In this document: positions 36,726 through 47,345 of the stretch, one piece after another
How positions within the stretch are numbered: the first letter of the stretch is position 1
Layout of the letters: every line of letters starts with the position of its first letter
Source: Mya arenaria
Lineage: Eukaryota; Mollusca; Bivalvia; Myida; Myidae
NCBI RefSeq assembly: GCF_026914265.1
Contig: NC_069126.1
Span: forward strand, 31,422,354 to 31,486,353
Direction of reading: 5' to 3'
Length of the DNA stretch: 64,000 nt
Notes under the pieces: generated by a model
The model's database searches: none
Told to the model about the DNA's origin: nothing
What the model saw: the letters and a program-made list of their open reading frames with translations, nothing else
Made by a program: the position numbers and the translations under genes

Positions 36726-39700
36726 TTAGCGTCCGAGAATTGTGCAGTGTGAGAGCTCCGACTGTATGGACAAATCTGTCTTTGCGCATGCGGCCTTGGA
36801 TAGCTCGCACCTGTGAAAAACAACAACAACAGAATAGAACAACAAAACTGGTTTAAATACTATTAATGGAGCTGATATAACAATAGCAAAATATTGACCA
36901 GTTTTATAATGCACATGCTTTATAGGTTATTTATTCTAAATCACGGTAGCTATTATGTTTAGGCGAAAGCTCTAGTTTTTCAGCTTTGTAGTAGGGTAAT
37001 CCAGAAGAAAATTTTGCAAATAATATACACTTATTTACTTATTAGCTGGGGAATATGCTGTCATATTGACCAAAAAAGCATTATTGACCGAGGCGATAGT
37101 CGATTAGGATTTTTTTGTCCGGCGGCGGCGTCCACAGCGCACAGTGGTCAGAAATTAGTTCGAGGAGAGCAATATTTGATAAGCATATAGAGAGCTGAAT
37201 TTTCTACCTTCTGTACCCTAAGCGTAGGAGGAGTCTTAATACACATGTTCAGAGGCGCCGACGCTGCCCCCCCCCCCCCCACCAAATATTTCGGCTGATT
37301 ATGACCAATGGAGAAAAAAAGTTATGAAAATATAATTTAGCTACGACCTGGTAATATTTTTGCCGAGACGGACCTACACTACCTCGACAAAGGAAAATGT
37401 CACGGAGATTCGAACAAGAAACCGCCCTAGCAGAGTTTCCAGCTACCGAAAAGGAACACTTCCGCCAGATCTACAAAGAGGCACTCGATCTTGCCATGTC
37501 AGCCATCAAGGACCGCTTCGACAAACAAGGCTATGTACAAGACATACATACACCTAGGAGACATGCTGCTGAAGAGTTTGAGGGGGATGCATCGTTCCGT
37601 GACGACATGGAATACATTGTAAATATCTATGGTTGCGACTTTAACAATTTTTTTTTTACTTACTGATTCGGGTAGAGTTGTCCATCAGTGCCACAGACAA
37701 TAGCTAGGCCGTGACAGGAAATTGCAGCTAGATTAGAACACACGTTTACTTACTGATTCGGGTATAGTTGTCCATCAGTGCCACAGACAATAGCTAGGCC
37801 GTGACAGGAAATTGCAGCTAGATTAGAACACACGTTTACTTACTGATTCGGGTAGAGTTGTCCATCAGTGCCACAAACAATAGCTAGGTCGTGACAGGAA
37901 ATTGCAGCTAGATTAGAACACACGTTTACTTACTGATTCGGGTAGAGTTGTCCACCAGTGCCACAAACAATAGCTAGGCCGTGACAGGAAATTGCAGCTA
38001 GTTAAGAACACAGGTTTACTTACTGATTCGGGTAGAGTTGTCCATCAGTGCCACAAACAATAGCTAGGCCGTGACAGGAAATTGCAGCTAGATTAGAACA
38101 GAATACGTTCTGGACAATAGCAGACATCGGGTCCGCAGTGACGGGAGCGGCGGTAGAAGTTCCGGTTGCCTGTGTCTGTGTGGAGACGGTGGTCGCGCTG
38201 GTGGCTGTGTTAACACCGCTTGAAAGTGTGGCAGTTATCTTTTGGTTAGTTGACGAGGCGGCTGTGTTTGCGTTTACCGTTGTTGTGGCTACCTTTGTGC
38301 TGGTAGGATGAGTGGTTGTCGAACAAGGGCCATGTTGAGACACTGTGACTGGAATTTCATCTTCCCTCGTTTCGCATGCAATTTGCATGAAAAGACAGCT
38401 GTTGAAGTACAGGATATTGATTAAAAATCTGAATTTTTCGTTTTATTTTGATATGTGCTTAAATTATTTACGTGTTGCTACATTTAATCAAAAAGAACGC
38501 GCATGTGCAAAATACGAGTTACATTTTCCGAAGCTTGAATAAAATTTACATTTATTCCATGAGATTTATGCAATCATTAATGACTGCATAAGTCTCATGA
38601 AATAAATGTAAATTTAACAAATAACGGACTACAAAGCAATCTCGTTTTAATGAAAACTTTAGCAAATAATGTCAGTAAACATTTTATTGAACAAACAACA
38701 TTATATAAATAATAAATACAGTGCGAGCTTTTTACGTCTGTAAGAGGACACTTTTGAAGAAAAAACGAGTAACAGTGTCTGATTTATACGACGATAAGTG
38801 TATTGCATATATTAGTGAGCAAATAAACGCATTAATAAATAAAATAACACAGATTTATAAATAGATAAATAGAAATATTTTTCAGAAAGATGAACATTAG
38901 ATTATTATCATGGCCTTTTTAAATACAATATATCGGCTAGTGGGATTACTCAAAATTCTCGTGCACGGTCCGCTTACAACCGTAAGAAAAAAACTTTTTC
39001 AAAAGCTCTGCTGGGGACATGGTCGTATAGATTGAAATAACTCACTGGTTGGCATATGTGACCCCATCTGTCCCGCAAACCTGTTCATTTTGGGAAACGT
39101 GATTCTCACAATTCAGTTTGGTGATGTCATGACATAGTTTGTGGTCGAATGGCACCACCAGCGTCTCAATGTAGTTGTTTACATCTGGGTCAGGCTCATG
39201 GTTGTGTGCGCCGCAGGCTGTAGGTTAATAATGAACTGTTACATTGTATAAAGAAAATAATTGTTTGCTGGTATTATTTTGCAATTTGATATGTGTCTTT
39301 TTATACAAACACGTATTTTGATTTGGAAAGAGACCTAATGATATTGCATATAGAATCATATAGAACATTCACCATCTTCCTCTTGAACTGTTCCTGTATA
39401 ACCTATTTCTAACACTGCGCCTGATCCACCTATCTCTCAAACTGCTACTGATCAACTTATCTCTCAAACTGACCCTGTTATATCAAACCTCTCAATATGC
39501 GCCCGTTCCTCCTATCTCTCAAACTACTCTTGTTATATCTAGTAACCTCTCAAACTGCTCCTGTTCCACCTACCTCTCAAACTGCTCCTGTTCCACTTAT
39601 TTCTCAAACTGCTCCTGTTCAATCTACCTCTCAAACTGCTCCTGTTCCACCTACCTCTCAAACTGCTCTTGTTCCACCTACCTTTCAAACTGCTCCTGTT

Positions 39701-41728
39701 CCACCTACCTCTCAAACTGCTCCTGTTCCACCTATTTCTCATACTGCTCATGTTCCACCTACCTCTCAAACTGCTCCTGTTCCACCTACCTCTCAAACTG
39801 CTCCTGTTCCATCAAACTGCTCCTGTTCCACCTACCTCTCAAACTGCTCCTGTTCCACCTATTTCTCAAACTGCTCCTGTTCAATCTACCTCTCGAACTG
39901 CTCTTTTTCTACCTATTTCTCAAACTGCTCCTGTTCCACCTACCTCTCAAACTGCTCCTGTTCCACCTACCTCTCAAACTGCTCCTGTTCCACCTATTTC
40001 TCAAACTGCTCCTGTTCCACCTACCTCTCAAACTGCTCCTGTTCCACCTACCTCTCAAACTGCTCCTGTTCCACCTACCTCTCAAACTGCTCCTGTTCCA
40101 CCTATTCACCAAACTGCTCCTGTTCCACCTATTTCCCATACTGCTCCTGTTCCACCTACCTCTCAAACTGCTCCTGTTCAACCTACCTCTAAAAACTGCT
40201 CCTGTTCCACCTATTTCTCAAACTGCTCCTGTTCCACCTACCTCTCAAACTGCTCCTGTTCCACCTACCTCTCAAACTGCTCCTGTTCCACCTATTTCTC
40301 ATACTGCTCCTGTTCCACCTACCTCTCAAACTGCTCCTGTTCCACCTATTTCTCAAACTGCTCCTGTTCCACCAAACTGCTCCTGTTCCACCTATTTCTC
40401 AAACTGCTCCTGTTCCACCTATTTCTCAAACTGCTCCTGTCCCACCTATTTCCCATACTGCTCCTGTTCCACCTACCTCTCAAACTGCTCCTGTTCCAAC
40501 TACCTCTCAAACTGCTCCTGTTCCACCTATTTCTTAAACTGCTCCTGTTCCACATATTTCTCAAACTGCTCCTGTTCCACCTACCTCTCAAACTGCTCCT
40601 GTTCCACCTATTTCTCAAACTGCTCCTGTTCCACCTATTTCTCAAACTGCTCCTGTTCCACCTATTTCCCAAACTGCTCCTGTTCCACCTATTTCTCATA
40701 CTGCTCCTGTCCACCTACCTCTCAAACTGCTCCTTTTCCAACTACCCCTCAAACTGCTCCTGTTCCACCTATATCTCAAACTGCCCCTGTTCCACCTATT
40801 TCTCAAACTGCTCCTGTTACACCTATTTCCCAAACTGCTCCTGTTTCACCTATTTCTCATACTGCTCCTGTTCCACCTACCTCTCAAACTGCTCCTGTTC
40901 CACCTACCTCTCAAAGTGCTCTTGTTCCACCTACCTCTCAAACTGCTCCTGTACCACCTACTCTCAAACTGCTCCTGTTCCACCTACCTCTCAAACTACT
41001 CCTGTTCCACCTACCTCTCAAACTGCTCCTGTTCCACCTACCTCTCAAACTGCTCCTGGTCCGCCTACCTTTCAAACTGCTCCTGTTCCACCTACCTTTC
41101 AATACTGCTCCTGTTCCACCTACCTCTCAAACTGCTCCTGTTCCACCTACCTCTCAAACTGCTCCTGTTCCACCTACCTCTCAAACTGCTCCTGTTCCAC
41201 CTACCTCTCAAACTGCTCCTGTTCCACCTACCTCTCAAACTGCTCCTGGTCCGCCTACCTTTCAAACTGCTCCTGTTCCACCTACCTTTCAATACTGCTC
41301 CTGTTCCACCTACCTCTCAAACTTCTCCTGTTCCACCTACCTCTCAAACTGCTCCTGTTCCACCTATTTCCAATACTGCTCCTGTTCAGCCTACCTTTCA
41401 AACTGCTCCTGTTCCGCCTACCTCTCAAACTGCTCCTGTTCCACATATTTCCAATACTGCTCCTGTTCCACCTACCTCTCAAACTGCTCCTGTTCCGCCT
41501 ACCTCTCAAACTGCTCCTGTTCCACCTACCTCTCAAACTGCTCCTGTTCCACCTACCTCTCAAACTGCTCCTGTTCTCTCTACCTTGCTACCTCTTAAAC
41601 TGCTCCTGTTCAACCTATCATAAAAATCTATCAAAATTCTTTTGTTGAGTTTCCAATAATAATTAAGAGAAAGCCACCCTACCTGATTCTAGCACAAACA
41701 ATATGGCACAAAGTCGGAGTGTCCCCAT
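36726..41728 (-). CDS. secreted two-Kazal-domain protein with Thr/Ser-rich linker, four exons
   Basis: Exons on the minus strand: 41728-41683, 39217-39046, 38398-38024, 36810-36726. All introns are GT-AG, phases are 1, 2, 2, and the sum is 678 nt, giving 225 aa plus TAA. Residues 1-16 are a signal peptide (MGTLRLCAILFVLES). Kazal domain 1 spans cysteines 44, 52, 63, 74, 81 and 98, with VCGTDGVTYANHC. A mucin-like Thr/Ser/Ala linker follows (about 99-165), then Kazal domain 2 with cysteines 173, 181, 188, 199, 206 and 220 and VCGTDGQLYPNQC. Both domains are split by a phase-2 intron at the same place, just before the fourth cysteine. Kazal proteins usually inhibit serine proteases outside the cell; the target is unknown. 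Intron 1 holds a 27-bp minisatellite, intron 2 a strong hairpin, intron 3 decoy copies of the exon 3 end and a hAT fragment. Confidence 0.88.
37390..37650 (+). mobile_element. hAT-like (DUF4371/ZMYM-type) transposase fragment
   Basis: An open stretch of about 85 codons with EKEHFRQIYKEALDLAMSAI, KDRFDKQGY and MEYIVNIYGCDF. These match the pattern (FRQ-YFEALDL--S-I--RFDQPGY, then V--FYG-DF) seen in DUF4371 proteins of the hAT transposase group. Only a small piece remains, antisense to and inside intron 3 of the Kazal gene, directly abutting the 90-bp repeats. The family call is from remembered motifs. Confidence 0.6.
37651..38100 (-). repeat. five-copy 90-bp tandem repeat of an exon end plus splice donor
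   Basis: Exact 90-bp spacing (CACGTTTACTTACTGATTCG at 37741, 37831 and 37921, and nearly so at 38011). Each unit, on the minus strand, contains the end of Kazal exon 3 (AISCHGLAIVCGTDGQLYPN) and a GTAAGT donor. Only the first unit on the gene's strand (38024-38100) is joined to the rest of exon 3; the other four lie in intron 3. Unit identity is very high, so the expansion is recent. Confidence 0.95.
38542..38615. other. strong imperfect hairpin
   Basis: Two 31-nt arms (starting AAATTTACATTTATTCCATG and TGCATAAGTCTCATGAAATA) are complementary with about two mismatches around a 12-nt loop. The hairpin lies in Kazal intron 2. It could be a tiny foldback element or a hairpin RNA precursor; nothing decides between them. 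Confidence 0.7.
38838..39030. repeat. direct repeat of 43785-43970
   Basis: About 190 bp including GATTTATAAATAGATAAATA and TATCGGCTAGTGGGATTACT, repeated in the same orientation beyond the Kazal gene's 5' end. Identity is roughly 90%. The copy here lies in intron 2 next to exon 2. Confidence 0.85.
39415..41630. repeat. 27-bp minisatellite (about 80 units) in Kazal intron 1
   Basis: The unit is CTCCTGTTCCACCTACCTCT plus CAAACTG, with a common CCTATTTCTCA variant and occasional single-base slips. Frames through it read APVPPTSQT and look like long proline/serine proteins, up to 659 codons, but they carry no start context, splice support or unique sequence. The array fills most of the 2.5-kb intron between exons 1 and 2. 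Confidence 0.95.
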
Positions 41729-42442
41729 TTTGCTTTCAGAATGTATGTCAACCAACGAGTCGTGTTTCTTATAGCAAGATAAGGTTTAATCTTATGGCAG
41801 GGTCGAAGGTCGCTCATGTGTATCTTAAATTAATTTGGCTTTGTGCATGCATTTAGTTTTACATTCATAAGTGTTTTTTCAATTAATGCTGTACTTTTAT
41901 TTCTACTTTCGTTTCCTTAGGTTAGTTTTTCATTTCTCTCCATGGCGGTTATGCTTTCGGTTTGATATTAATTTCCCTGTGTATTACATGTATTTGTTGT
42001 AATGGTTCTGGGGCCCGTTCCAGAAAAGATCTTAGTCGGTCATAGATGTCTATCGAAATTTTCCTATCGTCATACTTGCAATTTTTATATTAAATTTATT
42101 TATGTAAACTGAAATTTAGTAAGTATTAAAAGATAAAAAAGTATTGAGAAAATGAAAACTAAACAAAAATGCTTTCGGCCATCGACAACATTCCAACGTT
42201 TTTAGGTTTTTTGAAGTTATACAATTTATACAGTAATGAAACACAAATATTGAGCTGAGCTAAATTCTTTTATAAGGGACTTAAGATATTTCGGGAAATT
42301 TAGGGCCTGTTTTAGGGATGTTTCCAGAGCCGATAGGTCTGCGTTTTCTTCGAAGAAGTGAAATAGCCGCATACCGATACCACACATGTAATAGATACAG
42401 TACGAGTTTTTCTTCAAAAGTGTCCTCTTACAGACGTAATAA
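41729..42442. other. upstream region of the Kazal gene
   Basis: No other gene seen. 42395-42437 (TTCTTCAAAAGTGTCCTCTT, then ACAGACGTAA) is an inverted copy of 38733-38765 in the Kazal intron. Promoter elements cannot be assigned. Confidence 0.5.
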
Positions 42443-43726
42443 ATGTACGTGAAGTTAGGCCGCTAGGCCGCTGTAGTGCTCGATCAACTTTTTTGAAAAA
42501 TAAATAAAAGAAAAAAAACGCTTTACAGTGATAATTTGTGCATAAAACAGTTAATATGTCATTGTTTTAGAAGAAAATGCATGTATACATGCTTTGAAAT
42601 AGGAAACCATTTTAGGCCGCTAGGCCGCTAGGCCGCTAGGCCGCCAGGCCGCCTGGCCGCTAACTTCACGCCGCTAGGCCGCTAGGCCGCTGAAGTGCTC
42701 GATCGACTTTTTTGAAAAAAAGTTGAAAAACGCTTCAGAGTGATAATTTGTGCATATAAACAGTAAATATATCATTGATTCAGAAGATCAGGCATGTTTA
42801 ATGCTTTGAAATAGCTGACTGCTCAATCGACTTTTTGGAAAAAAATATGTTGATTATCGCTAATAGCTTCAAAGTGTTAATTTGTGCATTCAAACTGTTA
42901 ATATGTCATTGTTTTAGAAGAAAATGCATGTATACATGCTTTGAAATAGGAAACCATTTTAGGCCGCTAGGCCGCTAGGCCGCCAGGCCGCTAACTTCAC
43001 GCCGCTAGGCCGCTGAAGTGCTCGATCGACCTTTTTGGGGGAAAAAATGAAAAACGCTTCAGAGTGATAATTTGTGCATAAAAACAGTAAATACATCATT
43101 GTTTTAGAAGAACAGGCATGTTTAATGCTTTGAAATAGCTGACTGCTTTATCGACGCTCTTAAAAGAAGACTGTTGATAATCGCTAATAGCTTCAAAGTG
43201 TTAATTTGTGCATAAAAACAGTTAATATGTCATTGTTTTAGAAGAAAATGCATGTATACATGCTTTGAAATAGGATACCATTTTAGGCCGCTAGGCCGCT
43301 AGGCTGCCAGGCAGGTAACTTCACGCCGCTAGGCCGCTAGGCCGCTGAAGTGCTCGATCGACTTTTTTGAAAAAAAGTTGAAAAACGCTTCAGAGTGATA
43401 ATTTGTGCATAAAACAGTTAATTTAAAATTGTTTTAGAATAAAAGGTAAAGAAAAATATTCTGAATAGATAACAATTTAAGGCCGCTATGTAACTATATG
43501 AATAAAAAACCTTGATTTATCATTGTTTAAAAAAAAAACGCATTCAAAATTGCTTGGAAATAGAAAATATAACTAGGCCGCCAGGCCGCTAGGCCGCTTG
43601 GCCGCCAACTTCACGCCGCTAGGCCGCTAGGCCGCCAGGCCGCCAGGCCGCTAACTTCACGCCGCTAGGCCGCTAACTTCACGCCGCTAGGCCGCTAGGC
43701 CGCTAGGTCGCTAACTTCACGTACAT
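42443..43726. mobile_element. foldback element with 9-bp target duplication and GGCCGCTA blocks
   Basis: A 1284-bp element whose termini are inverted repeats: ATGTACGTGAAGTTAG at the left and CTAACTTCACGTACAT at the right. It is flanked by identical 9-bp direct repeats ACGTAATAA (42434-42442 and 43727-43735). Inside, runs of GGCCGCTA/GGCCGCC units alternate with about 280-bp spacers that contain GAAGTGCTCGATCGAC and TTCAGAGTGATAATTTGTGC. A motif like the terminal one (AACTTCACGCCGCTAGGCC) recurs before several runs. A 9-bp duplication is typical of Mutator-like elements, including foldback forms; no transposase is present. Confidence 0.75.
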
Positions 43727-43784
43727 ACGTAATAAGCCGTTTCGCTAGGACGAACACCAATAATAACAAACCAATAATAAATAA

Positions 43785-43970
43785 ATTAATTAATACAGAT
43801 TTATAAATAGATAAATAGAAATATTTTTCCGAAAGATAAACATTAGATTATTAACATGGCCTTTTTAAATACAATGTATCGGCTAGTGGGATTACTCGAA
43901 ATTCTCGTGCACGATCCGTTTACAACCATAAGAAGACACATTTTCAAAGCTCTGTTGCGTGTATAGTCGT
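43785..43970. repeat. direct repeat of 38838-39030
   Basis: Second copy of the block found beside Kazal exon 2, including TATCGGCTAGTGGGATTACT. The similarity ends before the exon itself, so no extra Kazal exon is carried here. Confidence 0.85.
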
Positions 43971-44320
43971 ATAAAACAATGAAAGGGACTTTTGTGTTGA
44001 CAACAGCAGCCAATTTGTTAAAAAAACTGGTTATGATTCTTTGGTTTGGTTAATGTTAGCCGAAATGCTTATTGATTGGTCAATATTTATCTTATAATGA
44101 CAATTTTGACCAATCAAATTGCGTATTTGTGCAAACTAACTGAGATATGAGCTTTGAATAATTTATTCAGTTTAATACAATTGGCAGAAGGCGGACAATA
44201 ATCCAAGACTGTTATTCATTCATAGGGATTGAGAACCGGCGCCCAAGCATAATCTATCAACGCAAATGACTCGACAAACCCTTTTGATAAATGGTTTATA
44301 TTTAGTGTATGTATGATATA

Positions 44321-44554
44321 ATGATTTGCATATTTCCGTTCGAAAATTAATGTTTTATGGCTTAATCCGTTACTAATGGTTTAAGAAAAACGCATATAAC
44401 ATAATTTTTTTAACTTAAATATGAAATTCTGCGATCTAATATTATGTCAGCTGTCTTATATCACTGGTTTCCATGGATTTTCGCAAAAACTGGCTCGTTC
44501 CAAGACAAAAAAAACAAAAAGTTGTCAAAACGTTCAATCTGTGAGAGTGCAGGT
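44321..44554. mobile_element. piggyBac-type palindromic MITE, copy 3, truncated
   Basis: Only the right two thirds of the family remain: the inner TTTCCGTTCGAAAATTAATG through the right end CTGTGAGAGTGCAGG, next to TTTAA. The left arm is missing. From 43971 to 44320 and from 44555 to 45120 nothing else was recognised. Confidence 0.7.
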
Positions 44555-45121
44555 TTAAGGCGCACAAACTAGATTTATGCATTTTTTTTTATTTTGATGC
44601 AGTTTTAAGTTTTATTCATTTAACTTTAATGAAAAACAAAAATGTATTGTTTGTAATTAACAGCTACGTAGCCACCAATTCAACAGTTAGAAAAGCTAAT
44701 ATATTTCTATCTGAACGTAAATCGTTTGTGTTTTTTTCTGTTTTTATCATTAAAGTAAAATGAGTAAAACTTTATAATGCATTAAAATTATAGAAACAAA
44801 TAATTGTATCAACCTATAGTGTGCGCCTTTAAACTTCATAATAACGAAATACAAATAAAAACGCTTCGTTATGCAGTATATGAATCATACGCTATTGCAT
44901 TTCAGTATTTATATATAGATAAGCCGAAGGCTTAGCGTAAAAATCTTGTATCTTCATTTTAAAATCAAAGCAGTTACGTCAATCTTCCGCTCAGCCATCG
45001 TTATATGTAAACGGACATAAATAACAAGTTTATTTACGGACGAAGCACGAGTTCACGAAAGAAAAGCACTTATAGATAAGTTTGATTTCCGTTTCGACGG
45101 TTAAAGGTTTATATTAATGAC

Positions 45122-45383
45122 ACAGGGGCGTAGTTAGCTCTCCATTTATGTGGATCCATAATTGTTCTAGGGGTGTTCGGGGGCATGCCCCCTTGGAAAA
45201 TTTTGAAAACCATAGTGCAATCTGGTGCATTCTGGGCGTTCTGAGTTGCTTTAATTGAACTGGAAAAAGGACAATTTAAGGATGATGTAGGCAAGTACGC
45301 ATACTGCAACTTTGACTGATTTTTTTTGGTCAAAATAAAGTGGATTCAGCCGCGTACTCGCGTATTGGCAGCTACGCGCCTGA
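45122..45383. mobile_element. MITE-like repeat with GGGCGTAG termini
   Basis: CAGGGGCGTAGTTAGCT at the left pairs imperfectly with the complement of GCAGCTACGCGCCTGAA at the right. The interior CGGGGGCATGCCCC is itself palindromic. The layout is typical of dispersed non-coding elements in invertebrates. A related pair of ends (CAACAGGCGGGTAG and CTACACGCCTGTT) occurs at 47151-47345. Confidence 0.55.
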
Positions 45384-45529
45384 ATGAACAATGTGAAAGG
45401 GTAAACTGCTGGTGTATAGTAAACTATGATAGCCTTAAGTGGACACTCTAATGTCCATACCATATTTTCACAGTTGTGTTATCTTTTATGTATTGCGAAA
45501 GACTTTAATATAACACAAACCAGATGCGG

Positions 45530-45800
45530 GTCCAGTATTCGACGTAAGAGGGGGCGTAACTTAGGGGGCGTACCCTACCTCAGAAACGAAATTTATTTGG
45601 TTTCAAGTGTTGGCATGGGGAGGGGGGGATGAAGAAAATATTAACAATTTCTAGTCCGAAATGGAAAATTTAGGGCGTTTTTGTATTATTTTCTTCTCCT
45701 ATATTAAAATAAAAGTAAACTTGGACGATTTTTTTGGGAGGGGGCAGGTGCGCCGGGTGCGCCCCCATCCCCTGAAACCGCTAGTGCAAACAATTACACT
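45530..45800. repeat. diverged dispersed repeat
   Basis: Contains AAAAGTAAACTTGGACGATT and G-rich runs shared with 21860-22075. It is probably part of an old interspersed element. No coding features; 45800-46050 shows nothing. Confidence 0.4.
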
Positions 45801-46052
45801 TAACGTAATCCATCCATCATTAATACAAATAGTTGGTACAGGTTAAGATTCATTTCAAAATATTACGTATAAGTTTTAAGTTATCACCGACAGCTTCTTC
45901 ATGTAAACATCATTTTTTCTTACAATCATCGTAATTATTATCTCCCTTTAATAAATCATATCATAATAGTAGCGTCACTATGGTATAATCCATGAAAAAT
46001 TGTCAACCAATATAGCTATAATATCCATTTTAATATGTAAAAAGCGCCCATA

Positions 46053-46361
46053 CCAGTCAATTGTAACCACGCCCCACCCCCACCCCAGGCCCGGGGAATA
46101 GCGGTGACTTTGACTTTTGGTCCAGCCAAGCCCGGGTAAAACCCCCGCCCTGCGGGGTTAAACTGCTGGTAAGATCCCCGCCAAATGCCCCCGCGCCCCA
46201 GGGACTCTAGGTAAGGACCATTCCCCGCTAATTTTGGCGCGAAGAGAAAAACACTGCATTCACCCGGCACTGCGGGGCCACCTGAAAGGTAAAAACAAGG
46301 CCCATCCCCCCGCTATCCCCGGTAAACCCCGGAATGGGGGGCCGTGTTTACAATTGACTGG
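46053..46361. mobile_element. GC-rich palindromic MITE
   Basis: A 309-bp element much richer in G+C than its surroundings. The ends CCAGTCAATTGTAACCACG and CGTGTTTACAATTGACTGG are inverted repeats, and inner blocks such as CCCGGGTAAAACCCCC also have mirrored partners. No coding sense: the frames through it are repeat artefacts. Confidence 0.75.
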
Positions 46362-46602
46362 TGCATCATCATGCGTTTCAGATAAAATGTTAAACAAAAA
46401 ACACAAACCCGAACCTGACAAAATATTCTATGTCGACATGTACGCATAGCATTTACACTTATGTCATTATGCATTGTGCCAATAAATTTCGTACTTAACG
46501 TACATGTACATTGTACTTATTTGTATCAACATTGTATAAACGACCAAGTAACCTCGTTTACCTGAAAAAAGTTAGATAAACACGCTGTTACTTGTTTTGT
46601 AT

Positions 46603-46611
46603 TCTATTATT

Positions 46612-46642
<31 letters not shown>

Positions 46643-46654
46643 TTATGATTATTA

Positions 46655-46708
<54 letters not shown>
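46603..46708. repeat. ATT trinucleotide microsatellite
   Basis: About 35 ATT units with a few interruptions (TTTTT, ATG, ATC). Neutral repeat. Confidence 0.95.
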
Positions 46709-46709
<1 letters not shown>

Positions 46710-47345
46710 ACAATCTGTACTAAAAACCCTTTGCTAAAGAGAAACTGCACTGCGACTTATACTTATTTTATTATATATGCTATTTTTTGTACCAATGCTT
46801 GAGAAAAGTTACTATTAAGGTGACTGAAAGGCCCGATTTGCCGGGTGTTATCATCATTTATATTTGTATTATGAACAGCATTTGTGTTATAGTCACTATA
46901 ATAAACAACTAACTTACTAACACACAACTAAAACAATTAAATGCTTCAGAACACCATTTGATATATCCCCGTAGTTTATCCAACTGGAAATACTGTGCAA
47001 AAGTACTATTTTTGAAAAATGATCTTACTATATTCCCTGAAAAGACAAATAAATACGATTTTTTTCAAGTTTCTGTAAAACCAGATCACGAACACGAGCC
47101 TGTTAATACGAATGAAGTATAAATTAACCGCATAAGACTATCCCTCAACAGGCGGGTAGATAGGGCCAATTTGGAATTACGCAGATCGAAATTTGTTCAT
47201 TGACGGACATCATATCAAGACCTTCACCCCCCATCCCACTTCGGTTTTTATTTCAAATTCGGGGGTTTTGGTATGACAAAAACATCGACCTGTCAAATTT
47301 TCATTACGCAACTGCGTATCTACGTACCGTCTGCTACACGCCTGT

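Noticed and set aside
36327-36729. 132-codon + strand frame and overlapping minus frame
   Set aside because: No family features on either strand; the region is the 3' flank of the Kazal gene.
39497-41648. Proline/serine-rich frames of up to 659 codons, candidate mucin
   Set aside because: Only the 27-bp minisatellite. It lies in an intron of the Kazal gene and switches frame with repeat slips.
38838-43970. LTR-like pair flanking the Kazal gene
   Set aside because: The direct repeats lack terminal TG/CA ends, primer site and any retroelement proteins between them; a small segmental duplication explains them better.
45109-46449. Several 60-84 codon frames in GC-rich DNA
   Set aside because: They lie inside palindromic repeat elements and change frame and strand with the arms.
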